DNA of 64,000 nucleotides, from NCBI RefSeq assembly GCF_002813375.1, contig NZ_PHUJ01000003.1:4650001-4714000 (forward strand). The letters run 5' to 3'. Source of the DNA: Pseudonocardia alni (lineage in GTDB: Bacteria > Actinomycetota > Actinomycetes > Mycobacteriales > Pseudonocardiaceae). The notes beneath the pieces are model-generated. The model saw nothing but the letters and a program-made list of their open reading frames with translations, was not told the DNA's origin and did no database searches. Made by a program: the position numbers and the translations under genes. Shown in pieces: positions 15,530 to 24,012 of this stretch; within the stretch, counting starts at the first letter, position 1; every line of letters starts with the position of its first letter.

Positions 15530-17269
15530 TCACTCCCGGCCGGGGAGCTCCGTGCGCAGGACCTTGCCGGTCTGGTTGCGCGGCAGCTCGTCCAGGAAGT
15601 GCACGTCCCGTGGGGCGGCGAACTTCTCCAGGTCGGACTTCACCCGGCTGCGGATCGCGTCCGCGGTGACGTCGGCTCCCGGCTCGAGCACCACCCAGGC
15701 GGCGAACCGCTGGCCGTACTCGTCGTCGTCCACCCCGAGCACACAGGCCTCGAGCACCCCGTCCATCCCCGAGACGAGCTCCTCGACCGGGCCGGGGTGC
15801 AGGTTCTCCCCGCCCGAGACGATCATGTCGTCGGCCCGGCCGGTGAGGAACAGCCGTCCCTGCTCGTCGAGGTGCCCGACGTCGCCGGTCCCGAGCAGTC
15901 CGTCGCGCTCCTCCAGGCCGTCCTCGCCGCCGGTGTAGCCCTCGAACGGCAGGTCGTTGCCGACGAACACCCGGCCGTCGACGCCCGCCGCGGCCGGGGT
16001 GTCGTCGTCGTCGAGGATGACCAGGGTGGTCCCGGCCGGGGCGCGGCCCGCGGTGCCGGGGGCGTCGCGCAGGTCCTCCGGTCCGGCGATCGAGACCCAG
16101 GAGACCTCGGTGGAGCCGTAGAGGTTGTAGAGGCAGTCGCCGAAGCGGTCCATGAACCGGTTGGCCTGTCCGCCGGGCAGCGCCGACCCGGAGACGGCCA
16201 CGATCCGCGGGCCCGCCGGGTCGTCCCCGCCGTCGCCCCAGCCGTCGGCGTCGGACTCCAGGACGCGCTGCAGCATCACCGGCACCGCGAACACCGTCGT
16301 GCACCGGCGCTCGCGCACGGCGTCGAGGAATCCCTCGGGGGTGAACCTGCGGCGCAGCACGACGGTCGCGCCGTGCAGCGAGGCGAGCAGCAGCCCGGCG
16401 TTGCCCCAGGTGTGGAACAGCGGCGCGGCGATGTGCGTCGGCTCACCGGCGCGCAGCGGGATCGCCGACAGGATCGACGCCGCCGGGGCGAGGGTCGAGG
16501 GGTGCGGCCGCTTGGCACCCTTCGGCGTCCCGGTGGTGCCGGAGGTCAGCACGATCTGCTTGGACGGCTCCGGCTTGAACGGCAGCTCGCCCGGCCCGCC
16601 GCGCTCGACCATCGCGTCCAGGTCGTCGAGCGCGCGGTCGCCCGCGCGGCGCGGCCCGTCCGGGGTGCGGGTCAGCACGACGCGCGGCCCGTCCGGGACG
16701 ATGTCGAGGAAGTCCGGGTCGGCGACGAGGGTGTGCAGCTGCTGCTGCTCCTGCACCCCGCGCAGCTGCTCGGCCGAGAGCCCGGTGTTCACCAGTACGA
16801 CGTCGGCGCCCGCCTTGCCCGCCGCGACCATCGCCTCGATCGGCGCGCGGGCGTTGCGGCACAGCACGCCGACCGGGGCGCCCGGCCCGGCGCCGGAGTC
16901 GAGCAGCGCCAGCGCGAGGCTGTCGGTGCGGGCCTCCAGCTCGGCGTAGGTGGTGACCCCGTCGTCGTCGACGACGGCGAGCCGGTACGGGTGGCGGGCC
17001 GCTCCGACGGCGAACGCGGCGGTGATGCTGTTGCCGTAGCGCACCAGGGCCCGGCCCATCCCGTACAGCTTCCCGGGGCCGAGCGGGCGGACGACTCCCG
17101 AGCGGGTCAGGGCCACGGCGGCGCGGGCGGTGCCGCTGCCCAGCTCGTAGGCGGTACGGGCGGTGCCGGAGAGGTTCTGGAGCAGCGGGGAGCCAGCCAT
17201 GCGGCGCAGTCTGGCAGGGCCACCCGTCGGGTCGCCGGGTCCGGTGCGGGGATCTGTGTCAGAGGTCAC
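15530..17269 (-). CDS. Acyl-CoA synthetase (FadD-type AMP-dependent ligase)
   Basis: A 579-residue adenylate-forming enzyme converting a fatty or related acid to its CoA thioester through an acyl-AMP. The P-loop-like motif is LTSGTTGTPKGAKR near residue 237, A5 is YGSTEVSW, A7/A8 is GTGDVGHLDEQGRLFLTGRADD followed by SGGENLHPGPVEE, and the A10 lysine is in RNQTGKVLR near the end. An N-terminal extension of about 65 residues resembles mycobacterial FadD2-type enzymes. The GTG at 17269 lacks a clear ribosome site; an in-frame ATG 23 codons on is an alternative. Substrate chain length cannot be predicted. It is the only gene of its transcript. Confidence 0.88.
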   Translation of the reverse strand: MTSDTDPRTGPGDPTGGPARLRRMAGSPLLQNLSGTARTAYELGSGTARAAVALTRSGVVRPLGPGKLYGMGRALVRYGNSITAAFAVGAARHPYRLAVVDDDGVTTYAELEARTDSLALALLDSGAGPGAPVGVLCRNARAPIEAMVAAGKAGADVVLVNTGLSAEQLRGVQEQQQLHTLVADPDFLDIVPDGPRVVLTRTPDGPRRAGDRALDDLDAMVERGGPGELPFKPEPSKQIVLTSGTTGTPKGAKRPHPSTLAPAASILSAIPLRAGEPTHIAAPLFHTWGNAGLLLASLHGATVVLRRRFTPEGFLDAVRERRCTTVFAVPVMLQRVLESDADGWGDGGDDPAGPRIVAVSGSALPGGQANRFMDRFGDCLYNLYGSTEVSWVSIAGPEDLRDAPGTAGRAPAGTTLVILDDDDTPAAAGVDGRVFVGNDLPFEGYTGGEDGLEERDGLLGTGDVGHLDEQGRLFLTGRADDMIVSGGENLHPGPVEELVSGMDGVLEACVLGVDDDEYGQRFAAWVVLEPGADVTADAIRSRVKSDLEKFAAPRDVHFLDELPRNQTGKVLRTELPGRE

Positions 17270-17363
17270 TGAGCATGTCCGTCATGTTTCGTAGGGTGAA
17301 GACGATGTGTCCCTCGGTGACCCACAGGTCGCCGAACTCTCCACCACACCGTCGGGGATCCTG

Positions 17364-17564
17364 ATGCGCCTCTACCTGCCCACACGCACGTCCGCTTCCG
17401 GCCGCACCCTGGTCCGCGCGGGACGTCCGACCAAGTCGATGCCCGGCTTCGGCGGCCTCGCCGGCGTCTGCCGCTGCGGTGCGGCCCGGCCCGCCGACGC
17501 GCGCGCCCTGCCGTGGCGGGACTGTCCGTCCTGCACGCCGCAGCGGGCCCGCGCCGGGCGCTGA
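17364..17564 (+). CDS. Small possible zinc-ribbon protein
   Basis: A 66-residue basic reading frame with near-complete GC3, the codon signature of real genes here. It carries CRC about residue 37 and CPSC about residue 55, spaced like the knuckles of a small zinc ribbon, and is rich in Arg and Thr before them. GGGGA lies shortly upstream of the ATG; an in-frame GTG at 17307 would give 85 residues. It lies alone between the acyl-CoA ligase and speG. No family is recognised. The alternative is chance open frame in high-GC DNA. Confidence 0.45.
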   Translation: MRLYLPTRTSASGRTLVRAGRPTKSMPGFGGLAGVCRCGAARPADARALPWRDCPSCTPQRARAGR

Positions 17565-17626
17565 CCGCCCCGGCCTCGTAGGTTTCCGGGTCGACGGGCA
17601 TCGGGTCCGTCGCCCGCGGAGGCCCC

Positions 17627-18166
17627 ATGAGTACGCCCACCCCGGAGATGCGGCTGCGCGCCCTCGAGCGCGAGGACCTGCCGTTCGTCCACGGGCTGTC
17701 GAACGACTCCGGGATCATGTCGTACTGGTTCGAGGAGCCCTACGAGTCGCTCGTCGAGCTGCAGGAGATCTTCGCCCGGCACGTGCACGACAACCGCGAG
17801 CGGCGGTTCGTCATCGACTGCGCGGGCGAGCGCGCCGGCCTGGTCGAGCTGGTGGAGATCGACTACATCCACCGCAACGCGGAGTTCCAGATCATCGTCG
17901 CCCCCGCCTTCCAGGGCCGGGGTCTCGCCGCCCGCGCCACCTCCGCGGCCCTCGACTACGCCTTCGGCGTGCTGAACCTGCACAAGGTGTACCTCGTCGT
18001 CGACGTCGACAACGCCCGTGCCGTGCGCGCCTACGAACGCACCGGCTTCGTCGTCGAGGGCGAGCTGCGCGAGGAGTACTTCGCCAGCGGCCGCTACCAC
18101 GACGCGTACCGGATGGCGGTGCTGCAGCGCGAGCACCTCGGTCGCGCCGTCGACGGACCGCGCTGA
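17627..18166 (+). CDS. speG: Spermidine N-acetyltransferase SpeG-like
   Basis: A 179-residue GNAT enzyme very like SpeG, which acetylates spermidine or spermine with acetyl-CoA to relieve polyamine excess. The N-terminal SNDSGIMSYWFEEPYES segment is a hallmark of SpeG (allosteric polyamine-site region). The acetyl-CoA loop is FQGRGLAARATSAAL, and the catalytic-end region is VDVDNARAVRAYERTGFVVEG. Length matches the family. The ATG has GCGGAGG upstream. No polyamine genes are nearby, and the gene appears to be transcribed alone. Confidence 0.9.
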   Translation: MSTPTPEMRLRALEREDLPFVHGLSNDSGIMSYWFEEPYESLVELQEIFARHVHDNRERRFVIDCAGERAGLVELVEIDYIHRNAEFQIIVAPAFQGRGLAARATSAALDYAFGVLNLHKVYLVVDVDNARAVRAYERTGFVVEGELREEYFASGRYHDAYRMAVLQREHLGRAVDGPR

Positions 18167-18515
18167 CCGGACCGGACCGGCCGGCAGGGAGGGGGACCCG
18201 TCGGCCGGCCCGGCGTGCACCGGTCGCGGGCATGCGACCGGGGTCGGGCGCGTCGACCGTGATGACGACGACACCCATGAACAGTACTATCCCGCCACGT
18301 ACTCGTGTCAACGTTCCGCTACGCTGCGCCCATGACCAGCAGGAACCGGGTGTGGGTCGGTGTCAGCTCGATGTCGCGGTGCGGATCGGGCAGCCGATGA
18401 CATCGTTGATCGTCGGGTGAGTGCCCGCGACCGTCGTCGCCACGGGTCACGGGGTGGTTGCGGCCCGCCCGTCGTCGCCGTGCGCGCCCGGCTGCCCCGG
18501 GTAGGATCCGCCCCG
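18167..18515. other. Gene-free stretch between speG and the MerR gene
   Basis: No supported gene. It holds a weak CGGCCGG/CCGGCCG hairpin just after speG, an AGTAC/GTACT inverted repeat with 11-nt spacer (18283-18303), and a TGTCAA...TACGCT stretch near 18306-18325 that could be a promoter. The inverted repeat might be a MerR-type operator, but the short spacer argues against it. Confidence 0.4.
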
Positions 18516-19310
18516 ATGTCCGGAACGCCGACGGCCGGGGACGAGTTCCCGATCGACACGCTCGCCGCGCGTGCCGGTATGACCGTCCGCAACGTGCGTG
18601 CCCACCTGTCCCGCGGGCTGCTGCAGCCGGGGGAGATGCGCGGGCGCACCGCCTGGTACGGCCCCGTCCACCTGGCCCGGCTGGAGCTGATCGCCGGCCT
18701 GCAGCGGCGCGGGTTCTCGCTCGCCGCGATCGGTGTGCTGATCAACCAGACCCCCTCCGGCAGCGCGGAGGAGGCGCTGCGCCTCTACCGCGGCATGCTC
18801 GCCCCGTGGCAGCCGGAGGAGCCGGTCGAGCTCGCCGAGGAGGACCTGGCCGCGTGGACCGGCGCCCGGACGTCCCCGGAGTTCGTCGGGCAGCTGGTCG
18901 CCTCCGGGATGATCGAGCGCACCGGCCCGGGGCGGCTGCGCGTGCTCAACCCGTCGATGGTCCGGTCCGGGGCGCACGCCGTCGCCCTCGGTCTGGCGCC
19001 GGAGGCGGTGCAGCAGGTCGGCGACGAGCTGCTGACCCGCACCCGTGAGATCGCCGAGATCTTCGTCGAGCTGTTCCGGGAGCAGGTCTGGGCGGCGCAC
19101 GTCGCGGCCGGGCTGCCCCGCAGCGGCGTCGCGGACCTGCGCACGGCGGTCGAGGCCCTGCAGCCGGTCGCCACCCAGTCGCTGCTCGGCGCCTTCCGCC
19201 AGACGATGCAGGAGGCGATGGACGACTTCATCCGCCGGCTGTCCACCGATCTCGCCCCGGCCGACCCGCCCGTCGACCCCGGGGCCGCGGAGCCGCACTC
19301 AGACCGGTAG
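18516..19310 (+). CDS. MerR-family transcriptional regulator
   Basis: A 264-residue regulator. Residues ~10-80 form the MerR winged-helix domain (IDTLAARAGMTVRNVRAHLSR and ARLELIAGLQRRGFSLAAIG). The remainder is a long helical effector domain without conserved metal cysteines, so it is not a metal sensor of the classical type. The ATG at 18516 has AGGA upstream. The gene runs convergently into the sensor kinase and the two coding ends overlap by 12 bp. Its target is unknown; a target at its own upstream region is possible. Confidence 0.85.
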   Translation: MSGTPTAGDEFPIDTLAARAGMTVRNVRAHLSRGLLQPGEMRGRTAWYGPVHLARLELIAGLQRRGFSLAAIGVLINQTPSGSAEEALRLYRGMLAPWQPEEPVELAEEDLAAWTGARTSPEFVGQLVASGMIERTGPGRLRVLNPSMVRSGAHAVALGLAPEAVQQVGDELLTRTREIAEIFVELFREQVWAAHVAAGLPRSGVADLRTAVEALQPVATQSLLGAFRQTMQEAMDDFIRRLSTDLAPADPPVDPGAAEPHSDR

Positions 19311-20801
19311 GTCGACGGTGAACACCGTCCGGCCGGGGGAGCTGTCGACCCCGACCGTCCCGTCGTGGGCGGCGACGACCGCGGCCACGATCGCCAGGCC
19401 CAGCCCGGTGCTGGGGGTGTCGTTCCCGGCGCGGGTGCGTCCCTCGGCGCCGCGGGCAAACCGCTCGAACACCCGCGGCAGGACGTCCGGGGCGATGCCG
19501 GGGCCGTCATCGGCGACACGCAACCGGACCCGGCCGGGGGCGGGCCGGTCGAGGGAGACGGTGACCGTCGTGCCGGGCGGGGTGTGGGTGCGGGCGTTCG
19601 CGAACAGGTTGGTGACCACCTGGGCGAGCCGGTGGGCGTCGCCGGTGACCGTGACCGGCTCATCGGGCAGCCGCGGGAGCCAGCGGTGGTCGCGGCCCGC
19701 CACGTGGGCGTCCCCGACGGCGTCGAGGACCAGCCGGGTGAGGTCCACCTCGGCGCGCTCCAGCGGGCGGCCCGCGTCGAGCCGGGCGAGCAGCAGCAGG
19801 TCCTCGACCAGGGTGGACATGCGTTCGGCCTGCGAGCTGATCCGGGCCAGTGCGTGCGTGGTCCGCTCCGGGACCGGGTCGCGCTCGCGGCGCGACAGCT
19901 CGGCGTAGCCGCGGATCGCCGTCAGCGGGGTGCGCAGCTCGTGGCTGGCGTCGGCGACGAAGCGCCGCAGCCGGGTCTCGGACTCCTGGCGGGCGGCGAG
20001 CGCGCCCTCGACGTTGTCGAGCATGTGGTTGAGCGCGGTGCCGACCTGGCCGACCTCGGTGCGGGGGTCGGGGTCGGGGACGCGGGCGGCGAGGTGGACC
20101 TCGCCCCGGTCCAGCGGCAGGTCCCCGACCTGCGCGGCGACGCCGGCGACGCGTTCGAGGGGGCGCAGCTCGCGACGCACCAGCACGGCCGCCGCGATGC
20201 CCGCGAGCACCACCGCCCCGCCCAGCACGACGAGCTCGGTGACGACGAGCCTGGTCACGGTGGCGCCGGCGTTGTCCGGCTGTGCGATCAGGTAGGTCGT
20301 CGTCCCCTCGGTCCAGCCGATCGCCCGGTAGTCGCCCAGGGACAGGGTGACGTCGTGCGGTGCGGTGTCGGCGGGCACCGACCGGAGCGCGCCGAGGTCG
20401 TCGCCGGACACCGCGGTGCTGGTGCCGCCGCGCTGGGCGAGCCGGGCCACGACGACACGGCCGTCGTCGAACACCGCGCCGATCGCGTTCGCGCTCGGGC
20501 CGGGCCCGAGGAACACCCCGTCGGGTGGGCCGGGGCGCCGGCCGCCGTCCCCGGCCGGGGTGCCGGTCCCGTCGCCCTCGTCCTGGGTCAGCCGCCCGGG
20601 GGCGCGCCCGGTCTGCTGGGCGACGAAGCCCTCCAGGGAGAACGACAGCTCGCGGTCCTGCCGGGTGGACAGGTAGCGGTCGAGCGAGAGCGTCGTCGCG
20701 ACGCCGATCGCCACGCAGGCCACCGTGAACAGCAGCAGCACCGTGACGACCAGCCGGGCCCGCAGCGAGCGGACCCGGCCGGAGACGCGGGTGACGACCA
20801 C
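19299..20801 (-). CDS. Sensor histidine kinase (PhoR-like), partner of the adjacent regulator
   Basis: A 500-residue membrane kinase. TM1 is about residues 16-38, an outer domain of ~145 residues follows (with a Gly/Pro-rich stretch), and TM2 is about residues 184-208. HAMP comes next, then the H-box ADASHELRTPLTAIRGY with phospho-acceptor H287, an N-box (VTNLFANARTHTPPG), the G1 box DDGPGIA and the G2 box GLGLAIV. The layout and H-box match the TrcS/PhoR/MprB type of actinobacteria. The GTG start lies 4 bp after the regulator stop, so it is the second gene of one unit. The signal it senses is unknown. Confidence 0.93.
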   Translation of the reverse strand: MVVTRVSGRVRSLRARLVVTVLLLFTVACVAIGVATTLSLDRYLSTRQDRELSFSLEGFVAQQTGRAPGRLTQDEGDGTGTPAGDGGRRPGPPDGVFLGPGPSANAIGAVFDDGRVVVARLAQRGGTSTAVSGDDLGALRSVPADTAPHDVTLSLGDYRAIGWTEGTTTYLIAQPDNAGATVTRLVVTELVVLGGAVVLAGIAAAVLVRRELRPLERVAGVAAQVGDLPLDRGEVHLAARVPDPDPRTEVGQVGTALNHMLDNVEGALAARQESETRLRRFVADASHELRTPLTAIRGYAELSRRERDPVPERTTHALARISSQAERMSTLVEDLLLLARLDAGRPLERAEVDLTRLVLDAVGDAHVAGRDHRWLPRLPDEPVTVTGDAHRLAQVVTNLFANARTHTPPGTTVTVSLDRPAPGRVRLRVADDGPGIAPDVLPRVFERFARGAEGRTRAGNDTPSTGLGLAIVAAVVAAHDGTVGVDSSPGRTVFTVDLPV

Positions 20802-20805
20802 CGGG

Positions 20806-21546
20806 TCACTCCGCCGCGGGACGCAGCACGTAGCCCGCGCCGCGCACCGTGTGGATCATCGGCCGGCGCCCGGCGTCGATCTTCTTGCGCAGGTAGGAGA
20901 CGTAGAGCTCGACCACGTTGGACTGGCCGCCGAAGTCGTAGTTCCACACCCGGTCGAGGATCTGGGCCTTCGACAGGACCCGGCGCGGGTTGCGCATGAG
21001 GTAGCGCAGCAGCTCGAACTCGGTCGCGGTCAGCTCCACCGGGTCGCCGGCGCGCGACACCTCGTGCGCGTCCTCGTCGAGCACCAGGTCGCCGACGACC
21101 AGCTCCGAGGAGCGTTGGGCGGCGGCCATCCCGGCGCGGCGCAGCAGCCCGCGCAGCCGCGCGACCAGCTCCTCCAGCGAGAACGGCTTGGTGACGTAGT
21201 CGTCGCCGCCCGCGGTGAGGCCCGCGACCCGGTCCTCGACGGCGTCGCGCGCGGTCAGGAACAGCACCGGCACCTCGGGGGTGTCGGCGCGGACCCGGCG
21301 CAGCACCTCGAAGCCGTCGACGTCGGGCAGCATCACGTCCAGCACGATCGCGTCCGGGCGGAACTCGCGGGCGTGGCGCACCGCGGACATGCCGTCGGCG
21401 GCGGCGCGGACCTCCCAGCCCTCGTAGCGCAGGGCCATCGACAGCAGGTCCGACAGCGTCGACTCGTCGTCCACCACGAGCACCCGGATCGGGCCGCCGT
21501 CGGCGCGGCGCAGCGGGTCGGCGTCCCGGTCCATCACCTCGGTCAT
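20806..21546 (-). CDS. OmpR-family response regulator (PhoP-like)
   Basis: A 246-residue response regulator. The receiver domain has the acidic pocket VVDDE, phospho-acceptor D70 (IVLDVMLPD) and the lysine in YVTKPFSLEE. The winged helix is C-terminal, with the recognition region NVVELYVSYLRKKID. Segments such as FLTARDAVEDRVAGLTAGGDD and LDRVWNYDFGG closely resemble M. tuberculosis PhoP as remembered. The ATG at 21546 is chosen; an ATG four codons on with GAGG upstream is possible. Three TCACAGC-like heptamers with 11-bp period lie 22 bp upstream, indicating autoregulation, and matching arrays stand before two glycosyltransferase genes in this window. Confidence 0.93.
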   Translation of the reverse strand: MTEVMDRDADPLRRADGGPIRVLVVDDESTLSDLLSMALRYEGWEVRAAADGMSAVRHAREFRPDAIVLDVMLPDVDGFEVLRRVRADTPEVPVLFLTARDAVEDRVAGLTAGGDDYVTKPFSLEELVARLRGLLRRAGMAAAQRSSELVVGDLVLDEDAHEVSRAGDPVELTATEFELLRYLMRNPRRVLSKAQILDRVWNYDFGGQSNVVELYVSYLRKKIDAGRRPMIHTVRGAGYVLRPAAE

Positions 21547-21567
21547 GCTAGGAGCACACCGCACGAA

Positions 21568-21596
21568 CCTGTGCGACAGCTGTGCGCCGGCTGTCG
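21568..21596 (-). promoter_or_regulatory. PhoP-like box array at the two-component promoter
   Basis: Minus-strand heptamers CGACAGC (21590-21596), GCACAGC (21579-21585) and GCACAGG (21568-21574) repeat with exact 11-bp period and end 22 bp before the regulator's ATG. Spacing and sequence agree with the arrays at 9732-9771 and 11933-11972. Autoregulation is the simplest reading. Confidence 0.7.
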
Positions 21597-21598
21597 GT

Positions 21599-22360
21599 TC
21601 ACCGGGCGCGCCAGTACCCCGTGGCGTAGACGGCGCGCCGGTCGAACCCCCGCTCGCCGAGCAGGTGCGCGCGCAGCTCCTTGACCGCGGCGGACTCCCC
21701 GGACAGCCACGCCTGGCCGCGCCCGCCCGGCAGCTGTGCGGCCCGCACCGCCGCGACCAGCGGCTCACCCGCCGGGGCGTCGCCCCGGTGCACCCAGGTG
21801 ACGGCGACGTCGCCGGGCAGGGTCTGCTCCTCGCCCGCGTCGGCGACCTCGGCGACGACCCGGACCGGCACCCCGGGGGCGGCCTCGGCGAGGGTCTCGC
21901 AGACGGTCGCGATGGCGGGCAGCGCGGACTCGTCGCCGATCACGAGGTGGTGCACGGCGGCCGGGTCCGGCTCCCAGCGCCCGCCGGGCTCGGACACCCC
22001 GACCCAGTCCCCGGGGGCGGCCGACACGGCCCAGGCGGCGGCCGGGCCGTGCCCGGCGTGCACGACGAAGTCGACGTCGAGCTCACCGTGGCCGCCGGCG
22101 TCGGGGGCGAAGCGGCGCACCGTGTAGGTGCGGATCGCCGGGCGGGCCTCCCCGGCGGGCCAGACCGGTCCGCCGGTCGAGGCGCGCGGGACGGCGGGCC
22201 GTTCCTGGCCCTCGACCGGGAAGAACATCTTGATCCGGCGGTCCGGGCCGTGCCCGGGGAACCCGGCCAGCTCCTCGCCGGTCAGGGTCACCCGGACCAT
22301 GCCGGGGGTGACCCGCTCGGTGCGGGCCACCTGCAGCAGGCGTGGTGCGGTCGTGCTCAT
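21599..22360 (-). CDS. Siderophore-interacting protein (FAD/NAD(P)H ferric-siderophore reductase family)
   Basis: A 253-residue cytoplasmic flavin reductase of the SIP family, which releases iron from ferric siderophores. The FAD-binding segment is PAIRTYTVRRF (RxYTxR type). An NAD(P)H-side region VHHLVIGDESALPAI and the family C-terminal end (AVYATGYWRAR) are present. Length is normal. It is downstream of the TetR gene in the same direction (24 bp gap) and ends directly before the PhoP-like box array. No iron box is visible right upstream, so it may be expressed with tetR. Confidence 0.9.
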   Translation of the reverse strand: MSTTAPRLLQVARTERVTPGMVRVTLTGEELAGFPGHGPDRRIKMFFPVEGQERPAVPRASTGGPVWPAGEARPAIRTYTVRRFAPDAGGHGELDVDFVVHAGHGPAAAWAVSAAPGDWVGVSEPGGRWEPDPAAVHHLVIGDESALPAIATVCETLAEAAPGVPVRVVAEVADAGEEQTLPGDVAVTWVHRGDAPAGEPLVAAVRAAQLPGGRGQAWLSGESAAVKELRAHLLGERGFDRRAVYATGYWRAR

Positions 22361-22384
22361 GGCCGGGAATTGTCCCGGACGCGC

Positions 22385-22990
22385 TCAGGCCCGGTGGCCG
22401 AGGCCCGCCAGGCCGGTCCAGACCAGGTCCATCAGGTACTCGGTGGCCTGCTCGGCGGTGACCGACTCGTCCTGGCCACGCCAGACGGCGAGCCGCTCGC
22501 AGGCCCCGACGATCACCTGCGCCCAGCCGGTCAGCCGGGCCGGTTCGGTGCCGGGGACCTGCGCGGCCAGCAGGGCGGCGGTGAAGTCGGTCTGCTGGGC
22601 GCGGATCTCCTCCAGCGCGGTGTCGGTGACCCCGGCCTCGGAGCAGAACAGCTGCCAGGCGGGCGCCCGCCGGTCGAGGTAGCGGAAGAACGCCAGCGTC
22701 CCGCCCCGCAGCATCGCCTCCGGCGACTCCGCGGCCCCCGCCGCCTGTGCGACGGCGTCGAGCAGCTCGGACCGGGCCCGCGCGATCGCGGCCAGCAGCA
22801 GGCCCTCCTTGGACCCGAAGTGGGTGTAGAGCACCGGCTTGGTGACCCCGACCCGCTCCGCGACCTGCTCCATCGAGACCTCCGCGTAGCCCCGCTCGCC
22901 GAAGACGGCGACGGCCGCGTCGACGATCTGACGCTCCCGCTCCGCCCTGGGCACGCGGCGGCGGGGGCCGGGTACGGTCTGCGCGGTCAC
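22385..22990 (-). CDS. TetR-family repressor
   Basis: A 201-residue regulator with an N-terminal TetR helix-turn-helix (about residues 19-66: IVDAAVAVFGERGYAEVSMEQVAERVGV and TKPVLYTHFGSKEGLL) and a helical ligand domain. The GTG start at 22990 faces a near-perfect 25-bp palindrome at 23002-23026, which lies between this gene and the divergent menC and is most likely its operator. The gene probably represses itself with the siderophore-interacting gene, and perhaps menC. The ligand is unknown. Confidence 0.92.
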   Translation of the reverse strand: MTAQTVPGPRRRVPRAERERQIVDAAVAVFGERGYAEVSMEQVAERVGVTKPVLYTHFGSKEGLLLAAIARARSELLDAVAQAAGAAESPEAMLRGGTLAFFRYLDRRAPAWQLFCSEAGVTDTALEEIRAQQTDFTAALLAAQVPGTEPARLTGWAQVIVGACERLAVWRGQDESVTAEQATEYLMDLVWTGLAGLGHRA

Positions 22991-23001
22991 GTCGGAGACT
23001 T

Positions 23002-23026
23002 TACCCGCAGTAAGTTACTGGCGGTA
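23002..23026. promoter_or_regulatory. TetR-type palindromic operator
   Basis: A 25-bp palindrome of the form TACC-N2-CAGTAA-N-TTACTG-N2-GGTA: all positions of the written half-sites pair, and only the spacers differ. It sits 12 bp before the tetR start and 15 bp before the menC start, so a bound repressor could cover both promoters. Its size fits a TetR dimer site. Confidence 0.75.
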
Positions 23027-23040
23027 GGAAGCGAGTGGGA

Positions 23041-24012
23041 ATGGACGTCTACTCCCTGCCGATGACCACCCGGTTCCGCGGGATCACCGTGCGCGAGGGC
23101 CTCCTGCTGTCCGGCCCGGCCGGCTGGGGGGAGTTCTGCCCCTTCCCCGAGTACGACGACCGCGAGGCCGTCGCATGGCTGGCCGCGGCCCGCGAGGCGG
23201 CCGAGGTGGGCTGGCCGGAGCCGGTGCGCGACCGCGTGCCGGTCAACTGCACCGTGCCCGCCGTCGGCCCCGAGCACGCGCAGCGGATCGTGCGCGCCTC
23301 CGGCTGCACCACCGCGAAGGTCAAGATCGCCGACGCCGGTGCCCCGTTGTCCGGGGACGTCGAGCGCGTCGCCGCCGTCCGCGACGCGCTCGGCCCCGCC
23401 GGGCTGGTCCGGGTGGACGCCAACGCCGCCTGGGACGTCGACACGGCCGTCGCCGCGATCGGCGAGCTGGACCGGGCCGCCGGGGGACTGGAGTACGTCG
23501 AGCAGCCCTGCTGGGAGGTCGAGGACCTCGCCGCCGTCCGCCGGAAGGTGGACGTGCCGATCGCCGCCGACGAGTCGATCCGCCGCGCCGAGGACCCGAT
23601 GCGGGTGGTGCGGGCCGGGGCGGCCGACGTCGTCGTGCTGAAGGCGTCGCCGCTGGGCGGGGTGCGCCGGGCCCTGCGGATCGCCGAGGAGGTCGGGCTG
23701 CCGGTCGTCGTGTCCTCGGCGGTGGAGTCGAGCGTCGGGCTCGCCGCCGGACTCGCGCTGGCCGGGGCGCTGCCGGAGCTGCACCACGCCTGCGGGCTCG
23801 GGACGGTCCCGCTGCTGGCCGCCGACGTCGTCGCGGAGCCGCTCGCCCCGCAGCGGGGCTTCCTGTCCGTGCCGCGGGTCGCGCCCGAGCCGGTGCACCG
23901 GGCCGCGGTCGCCGCCGCCCCGGACCGTGCCGCGTGGTGGCGCGACCGGCACGACCGCGTCGCCGCCCTGCTCGACGCGGCCACCGGCGCCGGCCGGGTC
24001 AGTACTGGTTGA
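23041..24012 (+). CDS. menC: o-Succinylbenzoate synthase (menaquinone biosynthesis)
   Basis: An enolase-superfamily enzyme of 323 residues that dehydrates SHCHC to o-succinylbenzoate in the menaquinone pathway. Catalytic and metal residues are all visible: KxK (K93, K95 in TAKVKIADAG), metal ligands D126 (VDAN), E154 (YVEQP) and D177 (AADES), and K201 (VLKASPLGG). The opening VYSLPMTTRFRGIT is typical of actinobacterial MenC. The ATG at 23041 is preferred over an in-frame GTG at 23035 because of better spacing from AGGAAG. No other men genes are in the window. The end overlaps the convergent oxidase gene by 14 bp. Confidence 0.92.
   Translation: MDVYSLPMTTRFRGITVREGLLLSGPAGWGEFCPFPEYDDREAVAWLAAAREAAEVGWPEPVRDRVPVNCTVPAVGPEHAQRIVRASGCTTAKVKIADAGAPLSGDVERVAAVRDALGPAGLVRVDANAAWDVDTAVAAIGELDRAAGGLEYVEQPCWEVEDLAAVRRKVDVPIAADESIRRAEDPMRVVRAGAADVVVLKASPLGGVRRALRIAEEVGLPVVVSSAVESSVGLAAGLALAGALPELHHACGLGTVPLLAADVVAEPLAPQRGFLSVPRVAPEPVHRAAVAAAPDRAAWWRDRHDRVAALLDAATGAGRVSTG

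Noticed and set aside
22364..22379. CCGGGA/TCCCGG inverted repeat between the SIP and TetR genes
   Set aside because: Short and in a 24-bp gap inside a likely operon; no evidence of function.
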